Part shown: positions 21,501-33,200 of the stretch, one piece after another
Layout: each line of letters begins with the position of its first letter
Position numbering within the stretch: the stretch's first letter is position 1
NCBI RefSeq assembly: GCF_008831285.2
Contig: NC_045144.1
Coordinates: 1,736,001-1,800,000, forward strand
DNA length: 64,000 bases
Direction of reading: 5' to 3'
Origin: Nymphaea colorata
Lineage: Eukaryota; Streptophyta; Magnoliopsida; Nymphaeales; Nymphaeaceae
Translations under genes and position numbers: made by a program
Notes under the pieces: generated by a model
Database searches by the model: none
Told to the model about the DNA's origin: nothing
Seen by the model: only the letters and a program-made list of their open reading frames with translations

Positions 21501-22237
21501 TTTTTGGTCAAAAGGAGGGGTAAATTGATCTTGTTTACCAAAAAGACTAAAATCACCCTCTAAAAGGAGGTTTTTTGGTCAAAATGAGGGGCAAATCGGT
21601 CTTGTTTAAAAAAAACTAAAATCATCCTCTAAAAGAAGGTTTTTGGTCAAAAGGAGGGGCAAATCGGTCTTGTTTAAAAAAGACAAAAATCACCCTTTAA
21701 AAGGAGGTTTTTTGGTTAAAAGGAGGGGCAAATCGGTCTTGTTTAAAAAAAAGACTAAAATCACCATCTAAAAAGAGGTTTTTGGTCAAAAGGAGGGGCA
21801 AATTGGTCTTGTTTGCCAAAAAAGACTAAAATCACCATATAAAAGGAGGTTTTTGGTCAAAAGGATGAGCAAATCGGTCTTGTTTGCCCAAAAAGACTAA
21901 AATCACCCTCTAAAAGGAGGTTTTTGGTCAAAAGAAAGGGCAAATTAGTCTTAAATGATTGATTTGGATCTGAACTTGAGTTTTGGATCTAAAAGTAGTA
22001 TTTTGGATTTAATTTGGATCTGAAAGTTCTATTTTGGATTTAATTTGGATCTGAGAGTAGTATTTTGGATTTAATTTGGATCTGAAAGTAGTATTTTGGA
22101 TTTAATTTGGATCTAAGAGTAGTATTTTGGATTTAATTTGGATCTGAAAGTTGTATTTTGGAAATCTTGTGCCTAAATTTGAATTTCGCACTTGGATAAA
22201 ACATCATAGTCCTTTAAAAAAATTTGGGGTGATTACA
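18580..22237 (-). repeat. Complete 5' LTR of the Ogre-like element, 3,658 bp
   Basis: Bounded on the plus strand by TGTTTGCATCCC (18580) and GGGGTGATTACA (22237), giving the TG...CA ends. It contains the four ~100-bp repeats (from 20264), the TATA box, the 71-bp array (about 21395-21955) and the 31-bp array (about 21970-22160). No coding sequence recognised. Confidence 0.9.
21344..21351 (-). promoter_or_regulatory. LTR TATA box (right contig)
   Basis: Minus-strand TATAAATA, equivalent to 12308-12315, about 45 bp downstream of the 71-bp array. Confidence 0.7.
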
Positions 22238-22520
22238 CAAAGCTTATAAGTGTTGTTTTGTAGGCGTAAAATTTATTTGTTGCGTTTCGGGATAACATCA
22301 GTATGAAACCTGCACCGATGATGATTACGACAACTACATATCTATACCTGTCGTCGTCGCTATATACCTTTGACTACCTATAGCAGTGGTTTTTGTCAAC
22401 GGTATAGCTGACAAACATAACTACCTCTTAACATTACCAGGTCATTTGAGGCAAACGCCTCTTGTGCGCCCATCCCACTTGTCGCTTAGGTCTCTATCTC
22501 TCTCTGTGTTCCGCTACCCT
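22238..22520. repeat. CACTA-like subterminal fragment at the Ogre insertion site
   Basis: Contains TATAGCAGTGGTTTTTGTCA and AACGGTATAG, short motifs resembling CACTA-transposon subterminal repeats. 22238-22360 aligns to 35830-35950 (AAAGCTT-TAAG-GTTGTTTTG and ATATCTATACCTG), and 22457-22520 aligns to about 38153-38215 (GCCTCTTGTGCGCCCA). The family assignment is inferred; no transposase is seen. Confidence 0.45.
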
Positions 22521-22631
22521 GTGATGTTGCGGATCAGCCAAGCTTATGCGTAAGCCTAAATGAAGAGTGATCACCTGACGTGATCAGTTTTCTCACTTTT
22601 TTGTAAGAGCTTATTATTGAATTTTCTGTTC

Positions 22632-22633
<2 letters not shown>

Positions 22634-22673
<40 letters not shown>
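22634..22673. repeat. (AT)n microsatellite
   Basis: About 20 uninterrupted AT units. Confidence 0.95.
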
Positions 22674-22675
<2 letters not shown>

Positions 22676-22789
22676 GCATCTTTTGTTTGTTTTGTTTGTA
22701 GATTTTTTATGGGATTACACTTATGAAGTATTAACGTTTTTTTTTTCATTTTATCGTTTTTGAGAATTTAAAAATTTACTGTGCCCACA

Positions 22790-22864
22790 AAACCACAATT
22801 TTCAAAATCACCGTACCCCCAACCGTACCCATACCCGTACCGTACGCGCACCCATGTGACATAG
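22790..22864. repeat. Terminal fragment of MITE family ending CCCATGTGACATAG
   Basis: Runs of CCGTACCC and CCATACCC end in CCCATGTGACATAG at 22864, the same right end as the complete MITE at 59967-60422. A related end, CCTATGTGACATAAG, lies at about 23465-23480. No matching left end was found here. The remainder of 22865-24579 shows no gene. Confidence 0.45.
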
Positions 22865-24587
22865 ATACTCTTCATAGGCCCACAATAGGTGTGTTTCATG
22901 GTGATATAGAGCAAGATTAACAAAGTTAATCATAAAACTGCAAGACAAAAAATAAAAATAAAATATGTAGTATATTACTAAGTAGTACAAGTTTCTACAG
23001 ATGTTGATGGTTTAGATTCAGGTTGGATCCTGCGGCAACCTAAAGTCTCAATCAGCTTCTATGTAATCATATTTGGATTCAAACTCTTAAAAATACAAAT
23101 TTGGATGTAACTGGCATAAGATCTCACCCATGCCATAGTGGTACATGGGTTATGCCCACGTACCAAGACCAGTACGGCGGTACGCCAATACTGGTGTGGT
23201 GGTATGGCAGACAGTGGTATGTTTAGTTCAGTTCTAGGTCAGAACTGATCTGAACCATATCTTTTTAATTGTTCTCACATTGTAACCATATTTTTGTTAG
23301 TTTATTTATGTTTTATGAGATTATATGTACAAATTACAAAAGGAACTATTAGAAATTGTCTTAATGATGTGATGTATATATACACAGACACTCTTTTTTT
23401 TTTGTTGTACCCTTGTACTAAGATTTTCCAATATTGCCACACCTGTACCCCAACTCATACCCGTACCTATGTGACATAAGATCTTACATTTATATGTAAC
23501 CAGGTAGGATCTTTATTTCAACTCAATTGATATCACTAATATTCTAATAAATCCAAATCTGCTTAGTAGATTGATCTAGACTTCTTTGAATCCAACTAAA
23601 TGCATCCAAAATCAGATCAGCGATTGGATGTATCCCATATTCCCATCCATTTATATACCATGTTTCATCAAGGTTCAACTATTTGGTTGCACCCATTGCA
23701 TGTATGAAGCTAAATCATGTCACAGTAATATGTAATGGGCATCCACTATAAACCTTCCAACTAACTAATTCTCTCTCTTTCTCTCTCTAACAGAGTATGT
23801 GGGGAAAAAGACCAGTGCGCACATGTAGACACAAATGTGCATGCAGGCATAGGCACATAGACAGAGACAAGAAAGTACAATAGTACTTTGGCATAGTAAA
23901 CAACTTCCAGTTACATTAAGAAAAAGTAGGGTCCAAAGTCCAAACAGTACCCATAGCTGTGGCGACACCACTGCCGTAATATACGATTACCATGAGTGCC
24001 ATTGACAGCAATAAGGTTTTGTTGGTCAGTTATTTTGCCCAACCAAGCACACCTGCTGTGACAGGAACATGGCAATGGAAAATATAGCCAGTGAATGAAA
24101 TGTACAAAAGCTTTACGCTCTACATGAAAGAAGTGTCATAACCATTTGCATACACATGGCATCATACTGCAGAGTTATGTTGCAACAAAAACATAGACAA
24201 AATAGACGATTCAAGGGAAGCATCAAAAAGAGCAAACAAGTCTAGAAGAATCATAAATTCAGCCTCATCAGCACACCTGCATACCAATAATACTCTAATG
24301 AAGCAGTTCAAAAGTAGGAACCCAACCAACAGGCTAATAAAAAAACATTGAAGCAAGCAGATAACAAGTCCATTTCTCAAAAGCCATTGATCAGAATCAT
24401 GATTTTTGGTTGGCGAGTAAAGGGTAACACAGTGGAGCCAATAAATATCCATCCACTAATAACTTCCAATGCTAATGTAGTACATGAAAGTTGAAACATA
24501 TTGCTTCCAGGCAACAGAAATTTTTTTGGTACATCATCATACAAATATTAAATGTTTCTATTTTCTTAGTCTCTGAATGCTTCCTTG

Positions 24588-24770
24588 CAGTGGTGGAGCC
24601 ACATGGTTGTTGTGTGGGCAGTTGCCCACACCAGCCTCACAAAGTTAGTTTATTATTGTGTTAATATTTTGATATATTTAATTGTTATACTTATACATAT
24701 AAGTTCTCTAAACAAATTAAAAATATTGAATGAGTGCCCCCACCAGAAAAAACTTTTGGCTCCGCTAGTG
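24588..24770. mobile_element. hAT-type MITE, 183 bp
   Basis: Left end CAGTGGTGGAGCCA and right end TGGCTCCGCTAGTG form terminal inverted repeats of the CAGTGGCGGAGCCA type known for plant hAT elements. Flanks CTTCCTTG (24580-24587) and CTTGCTTG (24771-24778) match at seven of eight bases, as an 8-bp target duplication should. The interior is AT-rich with no coding capacity. Confidence 0.8.
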
Positions 24771-25367
24771 CTTGCTTGGGTTGGCAAGTTGCCCGGTTTC
24801 ATCAAGCACATGGAAAGGCCATGAAGATAATGATCCTAGGCAGAAGTAGTGGTTGATAAACAAAAGTAGAAAATTAAGATTTTGCCAAATGCGATAACTT
24901 TATGAGGTAGTGGGGTACTTGAATCATCTGAACTTGTTTGGCATCTTCTGGTTAAACAAGACCAAGACCCAATGTCAAACTTAACAAAAAGAGATAACAC
25001 AGAATTTTGGGGAGCAGCAGACAAGTGTTTGGTGACAATAAGTCACATATGGAGCAACCTGTGCTTAAAAATGTAGTAAATAAAATTTGCAACTATTAGC
25101 ATCCCTACAGGTTATTTGTTAACTAATCCTTCCTTTGTTGAAATAGAGAACCAGAGATACTTGTGCACATCTGCATATTCCAGCACCATGAAGTGCATCG
25201 TCTCAGTTCTCACCCTAACAAAAAAATAGATTCAAAATAATTCTCCAAATGCAGTCCATTATAGCAAAACACGAATTAGTATCAGGAAAAACTTTTATTC
25301 ACGGCAAAAGTCAGCAAGAGAAGAAGATCGAGCAGAAAAACAGAAAAGGGCAGGTAACACTAACACA

Positions 25368-25532
25368 GGCATATGTGCCAGAGGCCTCTGCCTGCAAAAT
25401 CTCCTCATTGTCAGCTGGAATCACATTCAACTTGATGACTTTAGAAGGTGCAACCAATGCGTCACAGTCATGCAAACTGGATGATGGTTGGCCCAACTGC
25501 GACCTCGCCCCTCCTTTCTTCAATCTAGACAT
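25368..25532 (-). CDS. Possible first coding exon of an unrecognised gene
   Basis: From the ATG at 25530-25532 the minus strand reads MSRLKKGGARSQLG..., with EEILQAEASGTY near the end, then a possible donor GTTAGTG. The ATG follows AGTAGCAGC in a fair plant context. Upstream (25600-26290) is GC-richer with CT-repeat and a AAACCCTA-type motif, as in plant promoters and 5' UTRs. I do not recognise the product and could not follow downstream exons with confidence (one candidate near 25130-25190). It could be a gene fragment. Confidence 0.3.
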
Positions 25533-25599
25533 GCTGCTACTCCTTACCAAATCCAAGCCGCTGACCTTGAAACCGTGCAATTACCAACCAACATTGCCC

Positions 25600-26290
25600 T
25601 TTAACAAGTTTTCAAGTATCACCCTAACCACCAAAATCAACGATCATGACAGAAAAAGGAAACGCGATTAGAAACCCTAAAAAAAGTGAAACTCACTCAC
25701 GCTTGTATTGATTTCGTCAAACAAAAACGGAAGCAGGAGATGAAGACATCAAGAACCTAAGAACCAGAGTCCTTATAAAAGTTCCCTTTCAGTTCGCTTT
25801 CAAACAACATAGAAGCAGCTAATGCAGAGAGAGAGAGAGCGAGAGAGAGGGAAAGAGAGATAGTCTCTTGCCTACCGTAGAGGACAGGCCGTTGCCGCCA
25901 ATACCGACAAAATGCAGCTACTCCTTCTCGTCGCTTGAAGCGGAAGCGTCGCACTGCTGTTCGAGGGTGACATCCTTCTCCTTAGTGGTCGACGACGCAG
26001 AGGCGGTGATTTACAGCGTCCAATGCCTCAAGTCTTTAGGGTGGAGTCTCTGCCCCAACAAGATCGTTCTCTGACCAACCTCCAGCTGATCTCGGCGAAC
26101 TCCCGGTAGAGAGATCGGAGGATGACAAACAATCTCCATGGAGAGAAAGAAAATGAACAAGGAAAGGCTAACGTCCGGACCAGGCCACCGCTCGTTTCCC
26201 TCGCTCTCGTCCCCTATTCCACGCGCTTGCTGCTTCCGCGACGCCGAAAGTGCCTTCCCCACCAATTTCATTTTTAAGTGGACCAAGCTC
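25600..26290 (-). promoter_or_regulatory. GC-rich region with CT repeat, possible promoter/5' UTR
   Basis: An island clearly richer in G+C than its surroundings. On the minus strand it holds a CT run (25831-25862) and a TTTTTAGGGTTTC motif near 25670, which is common in plant 5' regions. It directly precedes the possible exon at 25368-25532. Open frames on both strands here are unconvincing. Confidence 0.35.
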
Positions 26291-26329
26291 CATGATTGGA
26301 TTCAGTTCAAGATCCAAACCAGTTCAGCC

Positions 26330-26460
26330 ATGTCAAACATGCTCGGAGTTGTAAATCGTCCACAGGAACAGCCCGAGTGGATATACATTTCACTATGACA
26401 CTATGTCAAACATGCTCGGAGCTGTTAGCCGTCCACACGAACAGACCCAGTGTGGACAGT
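26330..26460 (+). repeat. Tandem duplication, 73-bp period
   Basis: ATGTCAAACATGCTCGGAG begins both copies, at 26330 and 26403, each followed by a TCCACA-GAACAG stretch. Two copies, imperfect. Confidence 0.8.
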
Positions 26461-26655
26461 CATCTTTTTACTTAAAAAAATTAAAATAAAATATAAAAAA
26501 AAGGAATCTCCAAAAGATGTCGGGAGGGGAACAACCTCTTATTTGGCTGCTGCCAGTGCCACCAGCAGACCCACCAGGTGCAATGGGAGGAGGCAACAGC
26601 AGCGTCTTTTTTTTATATACTTATTTGAGGTGGCAAGAAGCCGGGCAACAAGGGA

Positions 26656-29372
26656 AGAGGATGTCAACGGATCGGATTCGAATTAAATATCTATTTGAAT
26701 TGTCTTTAAAAAATAGGATATGGTAAGCAATTTAACATCCAAATGAGAAAATCAAATTGGATTCGGATTTAAGAAATGACATATGATCGGATATGAATTT
26801 GAATTCGGTTTTAAATAAATATCCGATCGGATACTAACAATCTTAACAAGTATGTGTGAATCCTGAGTTGATATCTGAATCTGAATTGTAGCTTGATATC
26901 CGAATCCGAACCGTGAGTTGATATCTGAATCCAAACCGCGAGTGCTGACATCTGAATCCGATGATATCCGAATCCTATGACTTTATATCCGAATCCGAAC
27001 AGTTTTGAACCTATGAATGGTTGGGCAAAAGGTCTAGCCAAACGCACTAACTTAAAGTTATGACATAAGAATAATATAAATTGTATATAAATTTATAATT
27101 TGATTAAGAGCTAATGATTTTTATGGAGTTACATATAATAATAGTCATATAATTATCATGTACATCATTTTAAAGTATTTAAAACTATCTCATATAAAAC
27201 TAATTAATTAATATTGTATTTAATTAAACGTTTTTTTGTAAACAAGCAAACAATTATAGTTAAGACATCAACTCACCATAATATCTAAAATAATGTATTT
27301 ATTTATAAAGAAAACTTCAATAAAGAAATTTCAACAAAATGGGCATTTTTACATCAGGTTACGAATCAGGACTCTCAGTATCACTTGTGGCTCTTTATGT
27401 TACAAAATGAGCTAGAGAAACTAGTGGATTCACTAGAAACGAAACTAGTGGTCCTTTGTTCTTTTCCATCTCAAATGACACATGAGAAATGCCCCGTAAG
27501 CATGTGTCTGGAGAAGGAAACCTCATACGGTCATTAGTGACTCTATGTGGAAAAGGTTCTACACTAGAAACGTCTGTTACAGGCCTGCATCCTCATCACT
27601 CATCATAGGTTTGCCTGTGTCTCGCTTTTTACTCTCACTCTAGTAGTGCATTTTGCCAATGGGCGACACCATACTTGGTTGATCAAATTAAGTGTTATTT
27701 TATTGTGCTAAGTTTTCCTTCTATCGTTGTTTAGTAATTGCTCAATCTACAGAGAGAATTCGGACTGCTGATTGGATCTTTTTGATGGAACATGTGTGAA
27801 CAATTTGTTTATTGATGTTGGACATACCAGTCTTTTCTGACAATACCAAGTTACTAGCATCAATTTCTTCAAATGGTAGAGATGTTTCATGTGGTTTGAG
27901 CGATTCCAAGTGATTCAGCAGTTCAGCTATAAGAGGCCACCATGCATAAGCAGGTTTCCTTCTTGTTTTGATGCTTCATTCTTATTATCAACAACTTGCT
28001 TGTGAGGCTGCTGACTGATTTTAAGGTTTCAAGGCCGAAGGGTTTCTTGGTTATGATTTAAATATGGATACTTTCATAAGTATATCATCTTACTTGTTTG
28101 CACACTTTGTGTTCACACAGGCTCAGCCGTCATAGAGCTACAAAAATTACACTGCGTTTGTTGTTGGTTGAGGTAAATATTTTTAAAATATTGTGATGAA
28201 GACTTTGTATAATGTTCTGATTACATTGGTTCTGCCTCAACTAGGTGATTACTGGTTGCAAATTTAAGTGTTTTTTTTTTCTGCTGAGTAACATTTGAAA
28301 CCTTTTCTTTCGCTTGCCTTTTCTCACTTCAAGAAAAACATGCTTTACGACTTTTCTCATTGTACTTTTTTTTTTGTTGTGGAGTTTGATAGGGAACGAG
28401 TGTAGCCTATGGGAGATGTTCAGAATATTATGTTCAAAGTCAATGCATTATTATTTCGGGCAATGGGTTTGCAGAATGACACCTGATATAAACCAACTAA
28501 TTGAGGAAAAAGTTGTCCACCTTATTAGCAGTGATGGGAAAATACAAAGCAGAAGGTAGACTTTTATTTCCTATCAGAGTTTTGTTTTGAGAATTACGGT
28601 TTTTGTCCATTTCTCACCAATTACTTTGTTTTTTTGTGTCACCCTTTATGCTTTGGGTGTTTTTTTGTTTTTTTTTTTTAAACCATTGGTAATTAACGTC
28701 CTTGAAGCTTGCATTTCTCGCTAGCCAGTCTTCAGTGGAACAAATGACAAGTTATTTTTAGATGGTTAAAGTATTCTTAGACTAGATTATGTCATTGACT
28801 CATTGGGGCATATGGTTTTCATATTTCAGTTGTGGGATGTTTTCTCCAAATACATGATGCATTGTTAGGCAGCATGTGCAGCTATTGTAGAGACAATGTC
28901 TTAGGTATTGCATAATGGGCCCTTTCTTGAGTTGTGAGAAACATGAAGTGGTGAAGTTTGTTTAGCAATTTAAAAGTTAGTTTTGGATGTCAAATTTGAA
29001 AGTCTTTAGATCAGAATGGGATCTTTAAACATAAAATTTGGATTCGGATTGAAATTGGATATTGAATTAAAAAGTCGAATTCAGATTTTAACCGGATTTT
29101 GAATTAAGGAGTGGGAATCAGAACTCGAATTGAATGTCGGTTTCGGATAGGAACCGGATTTGGTTTTAAAGTCAGATGCGGATTTGGATTCGGAGCCAGA
29201 TTTTGATTTAAAAGTTAGATTCGGATTGAAACCGGATATGGTTTTAAAAGTCAGATTCAGATATTATTTAGGTTTTTTTTCATCCGAATTCGAATCCGAA
29301 AATATGTATATCCAAAAAATTGGATATGATGAAGAGTATATCCTATTCAAATCGAATATGTTGACATCCCTA
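26656..29372. mobile_element. Inverted-repeat-bounded DNA element, about 2.7 kb
   Basis: The left end GAGGATGTCAACGGATCGGATTCG and the right end (reverse strand) TAGGGATGTCAACATATTCGAT are imperfect inverted repeats with the GGATGTCAAC core. Inside each end lies a subterminal array rich in ATCCGAATCCGAA or its complement (26850-27000 and 29030-29310). This resembles class II elements such as hAT or Mutator types, but no target duplication is clear. No transposase is visible; a possible exon lies at 28392-28557. Confidence 0.55.
28392..28557 (+). pseudogene. Possible captured exon inside the 2.7-kb element
   Basis: An open stretch ending RMTPDINQLIEEKVVHLISS followed by DGKIQSR and AAGGTAGAC, a donor-like site. 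Product not recognised. It may be a host exon picked up by the element, or chance. Confidence 0.25.
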
Positions 29373-29547
29373 CCAGTGGATGAAGACTTTGCCTTCCGAC
29401 CCTCCACGCTGGTGTCTTTTTTTAATTTTTTATTTTTTAATATAAAACATGGGCAGTCTACATGGACGGCCCAAACCAGAACATGTAGAAAACCTTCAAA
29501 TAAACTAAGATATACTTTATCTTGAATTAGTATTGATAAAAATGCTG

Positions 29548-29825
29548 ATAAGATTTAAGTGGTCCCCTGACTTAAGAAAGTATGAGATATACCAATTGTA
29601 TATATCCCTTAGTATATGCCAGAGGGGAAAAACCAGACCACTTAAATCACATCTTATAAACATAATTCAACATAAAATATATCTTTATTTACTTTAAAGG
29701 TAAAAAAAAAATGTGTTGATATTTTGCATAGCTATGATTTGAGTTGAGTTGTCTGGTTTTTGTCCCTGATATATCCCTTTTAAGTCAGCCCTAAACCCTA
29801 AAATCAGACCACTCAAATCATAAAA
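29548..29825. repeat. Two related hairpin-like inverted repeats
   Basis: GATTTAAGTGGTC (about 29553) pairs with GACCACTTAAATC (about 29635), and TATGATTTGAGT (about 29731) pairs with ACTCAAATCATA (about 29812). The two hairpins resemble each other, like adjacent MITE remnants. Confidence 0.5.
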
Positions 29826-30281
29826 ATGTATTTATAAATAATATTTCAACATAAAATTAAAATTATTTTAAAAAGAATCATTTGCTTTTATTAAAAACTC
29901 AAAAAATAACGTCTACCTATCCATCCAAGCATCTCAACTGGTGTGGGCCTAAACAAAGGTAAAAAAAAAGATTATGCTCGAGCGACATGCAGGCAGTGGG
30001 AAGAATGTCACCTGCACCCGATCTGATCTAGTAATTGGAGGAGTCTGTTGCAGGGTAGGCAACAGGCGGTAGCATTGCATGGTGGGCGTTGGGCCAGGCA
30101 CAATAAAATTTTTAATTAATTTTAATTATAGTTACATATTTTTTATAAATATATATAATACATGTATATTAAATTTCAGCATTAAAAATAAACCGGGCTA
30201 AAAATTGGTCCGGCCATCAAAATGGGGTCAGCTGGGCGTGGGCTGACATGGGCCCCATGCTTACCCCTAGTGGCAGGGGAG

Positions 30282-33200
30282 TAGGGCTGCACAACGAGTC
30301 AAGCTACTCGAACTCGACTCGTTTAAGCTCGACTCATAAGTTAAACGAGCTGCTTCATTAGTTAAACGAGTCGAGCTCGAGTTCACGAGTCAACTCGTTT
30401 AACTAATCGAGTTCACTCTAGTGGACTCGTTAAAGCTCGACTCGGCTCGATTAACATACCGATTTTAAAAAACCGGTTCAGGTTCAGCTGTCTCACTTTT
30501 TCTGAGGCAGGAAACAAGTCTAGGTTTTTAATTTCTTTTTTTCGTTCTAAGCCTTCTAGCCCTAGGGTTTCTTTTTTTCGTTCCCCTTCGGCCTTCTCTC
30601 CGACTCCGACTCTCCCTCTCTCGCCTCTCGGTCTCTCCGACTCCGACTTCTCCTTCTCTTCTCCGGCGAATCTTCTGCGCCTCTGTGCTCCTGCCGCCCT
30701 ACGTCAGTGTGCTCTCCACCTCTCCGCCTGTAGCTGTTCCGGGCTCCTCTCAAGTTTCGATAGGTCTTCCAGCAGGTGCTTGGGCAGCTGACGACGAATG
30801 ACGGTTGAGGATGGACGGCAGCTGGCAACTAGTGACGACGACGACTGGAGACGGACTGCGAGTGGGTGACGCTGAGGGCAGGTTTTTCTTTTGTTAGTTA
30901 GTTTGTTCCCTTTTGATTTTAGGGTTCCCATCTGCTTTATTGTTGCAGGATTTCTTCTTCTCTCTAGTTTCCCAAAATTGATGGTGCATTCTGGCGGAAT
31001 TTCCTGCTCCCTGTTCATGTTGTATTGTCGTGTTTTGAGCTTTTTCCCTTTTCTTGATACATTCAGTTCTCAACTTTGATTTCCTGCTCCCTGGTATGTT
31101 CGTTTTCTTTTTTCTGTGAACACTGTAACTTGCAATGCTTGAAATAGACTACCTGTTCCCTATTGATGCCGTGTTCTGTTATGTGTGCCTTTTTGGTTGG
31201 CTTCATTCCCCTATGCTTCATACATGTTCCCTTGTCTGCTTCCATTTGATTTCATGTGTGGCTTTCTGTTAGATTCTCTTCCATTTGCTTCATATGCTGA
31301 ACGCATGTGGTTTTGCATATGCCCTTGTCGAGTTTTCAGACATGTTCATTAATTTGATTATAACTTATAAGTTATGCACTATGTAGCTTACGATTGTTGT
31401 TGACTTGTTGTTATATCAATGTTGTTTTATGTTTTTCAAGTATATTTAAGTCACTTGCTTGTTTAATTATTATTGTTATGTTATAGTATGGCTGCCTCAA
31501 GTAAAGGGAAGGGAAGTACTTCTACACCTACAAGTTCAAGTTGTGCATTGAGAGCTTCATTACAGTCACAAGAGGACCAGCCACATAGCTAATTGACTGC
31601 CGTTCATCCTAATTTTCTTAGTCTGAGGTACTTAGCTTTCTATCTGATCGACTATTTTGGCAGAAAACTTACTGATGATGACTAAGGGTTTTGTGTCTAA
31701 CGACTAACAATGTCATGCAACAAGTTGTTAGCATATGTATTAGAAAAGGAGGTGTAGATACTGGCCAAGGACACAATGAATGGTTGGCTACAATTCCACG
31801 CACTCCAGATGTAATTTCAATGTCCTTTGTGCCTATTTAATACGTAAGTGATTAATCTTCTACTTGTTGAAGTTTCTTGCTGGTTTTACCAAAATCTGTA
31901 ACCACTTATATTCACTAATTACATGCGGCAGCAATAGTGAGTTTCCTTTACTCCAAGAAATCCCTTTATTTCTGCTAATTGGTAGCCTATCTTTTTAATG
32001 AGACAGTAACCTTTTACTTTATTGTTCCTAATATTTCCAAGATAAGCCACAGCTAAATTGGTCTTGTATATACAATCAACACCACTTTTTATGGTATGTA
32101 CAATTAGCTTTGTTGAACGGGTACCATTTTCCAAGTGTCTACATCTTATTTTCGGGTCTGGCAAAATGTAAATGCCTCTTTAAGGTATTCCTGGAGGTTG
32201 ACATCTTTCTTACTTCATTTTAGCTCTATCATCGATCTTCGAAACACATTTTCTTACATTTCATTGCCCAAGGCAACACATACAAATGGGACATTGTGAA
32301 TTGATTTTGACCAGTTTTATTACCTTTTACTGTTGAAAGTTGATATCCTTCTTATGGTGTTCGTTTTTCTGCAGTTGTTTGAGTTCTTTCTCACTATTGT
32401 TGGTGATAGGAAGCTGAATAAGGTAATGGTTTGTATTCTTTTGCTACTTTGGTACAAATGATCAGTTATCACTAAGCCATGCTGAATCATGTCTAAAATT
32501 GTAAGTGTCTTTTGTTTTTTGGGTCATGGTTTTCTCCAGGTTGTTCAGGGAAATGTTAAGGAGCTGCTGTATTATGCTGTTGCTTTTCTGCAAACGACTG
32601 AAGAGCAGGTAGGTTTTGATCTCTCAAGTGCATCCATATTCTATACTTTACTCGAAGATCCAGTATGAGATGACAAGACTATCAAGGTTGGTTGAATATA
32701 TAAGTGTTTGATATTACCTAAAGATGGTTGCTAATCTCTTGTGTGGGTAGGTGTGGGATGCGGTTACTGGTGCTAAACAATATACGTTTGAGTCATGAAG
32801 CTCCTGTTTAGGCATTTGCTTCAAAAGGGTATGTTAATCGACATACCCTCAAAAGGGTGCTGAAAGGGTATGGCACCTGCATGCTTCAGGTATGTTTTTT
32901 GGAATCGTAAAATGCAGATTGTGCCATAAATTTTGCTTTTTCATATTAAATGCTCATAATACCTTTGGAATGTTTTTTCTCCTCCCCTAATGCTTTTTTT
33001 TTACTTTGTTTCAGGTTGATTGCTTCCATGCTCTACGAAGAAGTGATCCACCATTTGTCTCTTTGGCATCTTTCCTGCAGCAAGGATTATCTTCATTTGT
33101 ACGATAACTATAGCTTGGTTAATTATGTTGTTACAAGTTGATTATGATATCTTCACATTCTTTATTTTCAAATTATATGGCTTGAAGATGATTCTATTAT

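Larger units (their letters stand above)
13268..22237 (-). mobile_element. Tat/Ogre-like element, right contig (duplicate of 4219-13167 plus LTR end)
   Basis: This contig matches 4219 onward at an offset of 9035-9037 bases, with almost all differences being one-base homopolymer length changes. It carries the RT N-terminus, protease, gag, extra ORF, leader, primer site and a complete 5' LTR. It lacks the rest of RT, RNase H, integrase and the 3' LTR, which would sit in or left of the gap. The five bases after the LTR, CAAAG (22238-22242), should be one target-site duplicate. Confidence 0.9.

Noticed and set aside
26656-29372. Assigning the 2.7-kb element firmly to hAT
   Set aside because: The end GGATGTCAAC fits, but flanks (AACAAGGG versus CCAGTGGA) do not form an 8-bp duplication.
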